A stretch of 8,664 bases of DNA. It comes from CAYQFQ01 sp964539415. Lineage in GTDB: Bacteria; Patescibacteriota; Minisyncoccia; Phycocordibacterales; GWA1-40-21. The notes under the pieces are model-generated. The model saw only the letters and a program-made list of their open reading frames with translations. It was not told the DNA's origin and did no database searches. This document shows positions 5,025 to 8,664 of the stretch, in pieces. The position numbers and the translations under genes were made by a program. Location of the stretch: the NCBI GenBank assembly GCA_964539415.1, contig CAZIID010000022.1, positions 1 through 8,664 on the forward strand. Reading direction: 5' to 3'. Numbering within the stretch: the first letter of the stretch is position 1; every line of letters begins with the position of its first letter.

Positions 5025-6848
5025 TTATAAAGATTTTATTCCCTGTTCAACTGTAATAACAGGTAGTTTTTTTAGAGAAATATAATCTACTGTTTGATTA
5101 AAGATTTCTTTGGTTGTGCTATACATAGTACTACCATCACTTATGTCATGGAAAGTTAATATTAACCATCTTTTATTATTTGTAGCGTTATCAATCATTG
5201 CTTTAATCTGTTTTATTGTAGTGGTATTTAATATGCTTTGTCTTTCAAGTTGATATTTATCTGAAGAAGGACTGACATATCCATCAATAGTTGAAACACC
5301 ATCAAGATAGCCTGCGTCTTTTACAATCTGTAATGTGTTTGCATCATATTCTCCAAATGGATAAGAGAAAGAATTTACTTGACCAAGACCCATTGAAATC
5401 AAATCATCACGGGACCCTTGAATTTCAGTTTTTTGCTCTTTTGTAGTTAAATTTGTTAAATGAGCATGAGTTTGAGTATGTGATCCTATTTCATTTCCTT
5501 TTTTATAAACATCAGCTAATTGAGTATAATTCATAAAGCCTTCAAAACCATTCTCATAGAGTTGTTTACTAGAAATATAAAATGTTCCTTTAAAACCAGC
5601 AGAATTTAGTTTAGGGATGGCATTTTGATATTGGGATAACCATCCATCATCAAATCTAAAAGTAACAGCTCCAGTTGAGAATATATTATTTGATTCGCTT
5701 GTTTTTGATTTTAGAAACACATTATCTAAACTCAAAAAACCAGTACCTTTAATAAGATGGAATATAGTGACATTTTGGGTTCCTGTAGGAACAGTTACAT
5801 CAACTGAAGTGCCAACAAAAGAATTTGATGAAGGTAATGTTGCTAAATCTTTATAAATATATGTTCCATCTGTTTTTTGAAATTGTGCAGTAATATAGCT
5901 ACTAATATTTGAACTATAATTATCTGAATAAGTATATGTCCCAGCCGGTATAGAAATTGGAGAAAAATACCATTTAGCATCACCATTGGTATAAGATGAT
6001 ATCTGAACCTTTACTGCTTTACTCCCATCGTAGCTTGTTGATGGATAAGTAAAAGTTCTTGTATTGGTCCCCCATCCTCCTTTGTTCCAACTTAATGGAA
6101 CTCCAGCAGAACCAGTCTGTTCAAAGTTTGGATTAGTAATCAGATTAGTCTGATCTGGTGGTGTAACAGTAATTTTTGTTAATGAATATTCATCCGTAGT
6201 TAAAAAACCCACACTACTTATCAAATGAAAGAAGGTTACAGAAACAACACCTTGAGGAACAACAAAATCAACTGATACTTTTTTAAAATTTGTTCCAGAA
6301 TTTGCATCAAGATAAGCTAGGTCTTTATATGTATATGAACCATTACTCATGGTAAATCTTGCATCTAGGGTGCTTGATATGTTTGAAATATAATAATCTG
6401 AAAAAGTATAGGTATCTCCTGCAGTTACAGGAACGTCTGCAAAATACCATTTGGCATCACCACTAGTGTATGAAGTCATTTGAACCTTTATTGCTTTACC
6501 TCCGTTATATCCAGTAACGGGATATGTAAAAGTTCGTGTGTTTGTGCCATATCCTCCTTTGGACCAGTTGGTTGGGGTGTTTAAAGAAGCTTCCTCAACA
6601 GAATAATTTGAAATCAAATTTGATGATTCAATAGATGTAACACCCTGAAGAGATGCTTGTGCTTGAAAAATTATAGGTCCTTTAATTTGCTCACTAGCAT
6701 TTATAGGAACAGTTCTAACGATATCTGGAGTTTCTTTGCTTTCAACTTTTAGCTCTTTAGCAAAAGCAAAATTAGTAAATGATGTAAAAACAAAAATAGC
6801 GACAAAAACATACTTTAAAAATCTAATTAATTTTATTTCTTTTGACAT
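5025..6848 (-). CDS. Secreted polysaccharide deacetylase (NodB family) with two carbohydrate-binding-like modules
   Basis: 607 residues. Signal peptide about 1-30 (hydrophobic 9-29, AFA site). Residues 78-228 and 235-380 are two related beta-sandwich modules (NLI/NPNFE start, GGYGTNTRTFTYP or GGWGTNTRTFTYP, SGDAKWYF or NGDAKWYF, TFFHL or TIFHL near the end) resembling CBM4/9-type carbohydrate-binding domains. Residues 392-607 are a NodB deacetylase domain: FDDG with Asp400/Asp401, HTQTH with His457 and His461 as metal ligands, SYPFGEY at 495-501 where many relatives have an Arg-Pro-Pro-Tyr type motif, and FHD at 566-568. The family removes N- or O-acetyl groups from chitin-like, peptidoglycan or PNAG-type glycans; the substrate here is unknown. 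It acts outside the cytoplasm. It is a tandem paralogue of the next gene upstream, separated by 122 bp with no terminator, so cotranscription is plausible. No Shine-Dalgarno precedes the ATG; the signal peptide supports the start. Confidence 0.9.
   Translation of the reverse strand: MSKEIKLIRFLKYVFVAIFVFTSFTNFAFAKELKVESKETPDIVRTVPINASEQIKGPIIFQAQASLQGVTSIESSNLISNYSVEEASLNTPTNWSKGGYGTNTRTFTYPVTGYNGGKAIKVQMTSYTSGDAKWYFADVPVTAGDTYTFSDYYISNISSTLDARFTMSNGSYTYKDLAYLDANSGTNFKKVSVDFVVPQGVVSVTFFHLISSVGFLTTDEYSLTKITVTPPDQTNLITNPNFEQTGSAGVPLSWNKGGWGTNTRTFTYPSTSYDGSKAVKVQISSYTNGDAKWYFSPISIPAGTYTYSDNYSSNISSYITAQFQKTDGTYIYKDLATLPSSNSFVGTSVDVTVPTGTQNVTIFHLIKGTGFLSLDNVFLKSKTSESNNIFSTGAVTFRFDDGWLSQYQNAIPKLNSAGFKGTFYISSKQLYENGFEGFMNYTQLADVYKKGNEIGSHTQTHAHLTNLTTKEQKTEIQGSRDDLISMGLGQVNSFSYPFGEYDANTLQIVKDAGYLDGVSTIDGYVSPSSDKYQLERQSILNTTTIKQIKAMIDNATNNKRWLILTFHDISDGSTMYSTTKEIFNQTVDYISLKKLPVITVEQGIKSL
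6184..6238 (-). repeat. 55-bp block identical to 8610-8664
   Basis: Encodes the end of the first binding module (around residues 204-222, TFFHL to DEYS). The match continues to the window edge in the paralogue, so the true repeat is probably longer. It stops abruptly on the left at 6183/8609. Confidence 0.9.
6390..6566 (-). repeat. 177-bp block identical to 8333-8509
   Basis: Encodes about residues 95-153 of the first binding module. Every base matches the copy in the paralogous gene at an offset of 1943, although the two genes diverge clearly on both sides. This indicates recent gene conversion or module duplication. Confidence 0.93.
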
Positions 6849-6970
6849 AAAAATATTTTTAAATTACTTCTTCTTTTAATTATTTGCTCATTATTACAAA
6901 ACAAGGATAAATGCGAGATGAAATTATTTTTTAGAGTTCATTAAACATTCATTGTTACTTGAAATAATAT
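6849..6970. other. Short AT-rich spacer between the two deacetylase genes
   Basis: 122 bp with no convincing terminator, Shine-Dalgarno or well-spaced promoter. TTCATT occurs twice near 6939-6952 and AAAAATATTTTT is a palindrome next to the ATG. Lack of a terminator is consistent with the two paralogues sharing a transcript. Confidence 0.4.
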
Positions 6971-8664
6971 CTAAATAGATTGAATTCCTTGACTAATTGT
7001 AACTACCGGAATTTGTTTTTGAACTACATAATCAACTGCCTGATTAAAGACATCTTCTGTGGTGCTATAAAAATTACCACTATTATTTACTTCGTGCATT
7101 TCAAAAATTAACCATTTTTTGTCTCTTGAAGCTTCATCTACCATTTCTTTTATTTCATCTAAAGTTGTTGAGGTTACTATTTCTTTTCTTTCCAATTGAT
7201 ATTTATCTGAAAAAGGCATTGCATATCCATTTACCACTGATACCGCACTAGAAAAACCAACATCTTTTACAATCTGCATTGTTGTTTCATTATATTCACC
7301 GTATGGATAAGAAAATGAATTTACTTGACCAAGACCCATAGCAATTAAATCATTTCTAGAGTTTTGTATTTCATCTAATTGTTCTTCTGGTGTTAATTGA
7401 GTTAAATGAGCATGTGATTTTGTATGAGCCCCAATTTCAAAACCTCTAGCATAAAGGTCTTTTAGTTGAGAATGATCCATAAAGCCACTAAATCCATTTT
7501 CTAGAAGTTGTCTGCTCGAAATATAAAAAGTTCCGTTAAGACCAGATGAACTTAATTTTGAAGCAGCATTTGTATATTGAGACAACCACCCATCATCAAA
7601 CCTAAAAGCTACAGCTCCTGTTGTAAATATTCCACGAGATTCTGATTTTGGATATAAAGCAACATTGTCTAATGATAGATATCCGATTCCATCGATAAGA
7701 TGAAAAATGGTGACATTTTTCGTTCCAACTGGAACAAAGAAATCAACAGAAGTCTGAGACATAGAAGTTACTGGTGGTAATTTTAACAAATCTTTATAAC
7801 TATATGAATTATCAGAATTTTGAAATTGAGCAGTAATAAAACTATTTTCATCTGAAATATAATTTTCTGAATAAGAATAAATTCCAGACGGTATAGAAAT
7901 TGGATTAAAATACCATTTTGCATCTCCAGAAGTATACTTTGTTATATTAACTGTGATTGATTTATTTCCATTACCAATATCAGATGGATATATAAAATTT
8001 CTTACATTGTTTCCCCATCCACCTTTTTTCCAAAAGGCAGGAAAACCAAAAGAATCTGTTTGTTCAAAATTTGGATTTAATATTAAATTATTTTGACTTG
8101 GTGGTGGCAAAGTAGACTTAGAAAGTGAATAATTATCAGTTATTAAATATCCGACGTTATTTATTAAATGGAAAAAAGTTATTGATACTACGTTATCAGG
8201 AATAATAATGTCCGTAGTCGCTTTTTTAAACTCACCACCCAAAATTGGATCAAGATACAACAGGTCAACATATTTATATGAGCCGTCACTCATAGTGAAT
8301 CTCGCGTCAACAACACTTGGAATATCAGACAAATAATAATCTGAAAAAGTATAGGTATCTCCTGCAGTTACAGGAACGTCTGCAAAATACCATTTGGCAT
8401 CACCACTAGTGTATGAAGTCATTTGAACCTTTATTGCTTTACCTCCGTTATATCCAGTAACGGGATATGTAAAAGTTCGTGTGTTTGTGCCATATCCTCC
8501 TTTGGACCAAGATATAGGTAGTCCTGAAGAATTTGTCTGTTCCAGACTTGAATTGATAATAAAATTATTTGGATCTTGAGGTTCAATAATTACTTCTGTT
8601 TTTACTAGCGAATATTCATCCGTAGTTAAAAAACCCACACTACTTATCAAATGAAAGAAGGTTA
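6971..8664 (-). CDS. Secreted polysaccharide deacetylase paralogue with at least three binding modules (5' end missing)
   Basis: Partial: the frame stays open through 8664, so the N-terminus, any signal peptide and more module sequence lie outside. The first in-frame start-type codon (TTG at 8648-8650) is internal, because its surroundings match the module end of the paralogue (TFFHL then ISSVGFLTTDEY). Numbering from that codon: tail of one module to about 18, modules at about 29-180 and 187-335, NodB domain 345-559. Catalytic features: FDDG with Asp352/Asp353, HTKSH with His409/His413, SYPYGEY at 447-453, and MHE (518-520) where the paralogue has FHD. Predicted metal-dependent glycan deacetylase acting outside the cytoplasm; substrate unknown. 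Compared with the downstream paralogue it carries at least one extra module. The stop is TAG at 6971-6973, followed by 122 bp without a terminator before the next gene. Confidence 0.88.
   Translation of the reverse strand, partial: TFFHLISSVGFLTTDEYSLVKTEVIIEPQDPNNFIINSSLEQTNSSGLPISWSKGGYGTNTRTFTYPVTGYNGGKAIKVQMTSYTSGDAKWYFADVPVTAGDTYTFSDYYLSDIPSVVDARFTMSDGSYKYVDLLYLDPILGGEFKKATTDIIIPDNVVSITFFHLINNVGYLITDNYSLSKSTLPPPSQNNLILNPNFEQTDSFGFPAFWKKGGWGNNVRNFIYPSDIGNGNKSITVNITKYTSGDAKWYFNPISIPSGIYSYSENYISDENSFITAQFQNSDNSYSYKDLLKLPPVTSMSQTSVDFFVPVGTKNVTIFHLIDGIGYLSLDNVALYPKSESRGIFTTGAVAFRFDDGWLSQYTNAASKLSSSGLNGTFYISSRQLLENGFSGFMDHSQLKDLYARGFEIGAHTKSHAHLTQLTPEEQLDEIQNSRNDLIAMGLGQVNSFSYPYGEYNETTMQIVKDVGFSSAVSVVNGYAMPFSDKYQLERKEIVTSTTLDEIKEMVDEASRDKKWLIFEMHEVNNSGNFYSTTEDVFNQAVDYVVQKQIPVVTISQGIQSI
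8333..8509 (-). repeat. 177-bp block identical to 6390-6566
   Basis: Lies in the second visible binding module of this gene, whereas its twin lies in the first module of the paralogue. The identical tract covers the GGYGTNTRTFTYP to TYTFSDYY part of the module. Confidence 0.93.
8610..8664 (-). repeat. 55-bp block identical to 6184-6238, cut by the window edge
   Basis: Encodes the end of the most upstream visible module. Because identity is still running at 8664, the module beyond the edge may be a near-complete copy of module 1 of the paralogue. Confidence 0.88.

Overview
The window is a stretch of AT-rich bacterial DNA in which every convincing gene lies on the minus strand. Reading in the direction of transcription (right to left) the order is: a 5'-truncated secreted polysaccharide deacetylase (6971-8664), a complete paralogue of it (5025-6848), a secreted protein with duplicated Ig-like modules and a lectin/glucanase-like domain (2994-4688), a soluble PAS-histidine kinase (1645-2856), and a receiver domain fused to an RlmN/Cfr-like radical SAM enzyme (66-1502). 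No rRNA, tRNA, CRISPR array, insertion sequence or integrase was seen. The low G+C, standard genetic code, bacterial promoters and style of multi-domain secreted proteins would fit a Patescibacteria/CPR-type or other AT-rich bacterium, but no taxonomic marker is present and this is a weak inference.

Region 6971-8664 plus 5025-6848: tandem paralogues, each built from about 150-residue carbohydrate-binding-like modules followed by a C-terminal NodB deacetylase domain. They differ clearly at the protein level over most of their length, yet share blocks of 177 and at least 55 bp that are identical at the DNA level, a sign of recent gene conversion or module shuffling. The right-hand gene runs off the window.

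Region 4689-5024 is a 336-bp gap holding a long AT-rich terminator hairpin for the deacetylase gene, a weak promoter candidate and a structured leader before the secreted lectin-like gene. That gene (2994-4688) has a signal peptide, two Ig-like modules encoded by perfect 289-bp direct repeats, a (VTPP)5 linker and a ConA-like C-terminal domain. It ends at a strong terminator (2910-2939).

Region 66-2856 is the signalling part. The kinase has a near-consensus promoter whose predicted start point falls on its ATG, so it may be leaderless. The downstream gene has its own promoter, a perfect 10-bp stem-loop in its leader, the only good Shine-Dalgarno sequence in the window, and a strong intrinsic terminator (29-55). 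Its product is the most unusual item here: a receiver-like domain with Glu in place of the phosphorylated Asp, joined to a radical SAM domain that keeps the CxxxCxxC cluster motif and both accessory cysteines expected of the RlmN/Cfr mechanism. It lacks a recognisable RlmN N-terminal RNA-binding domain. Together the window looks like cell-surface polysaccharide functions beside a signalling pair; a regulatory link between the two parts is not shown by the sequence.
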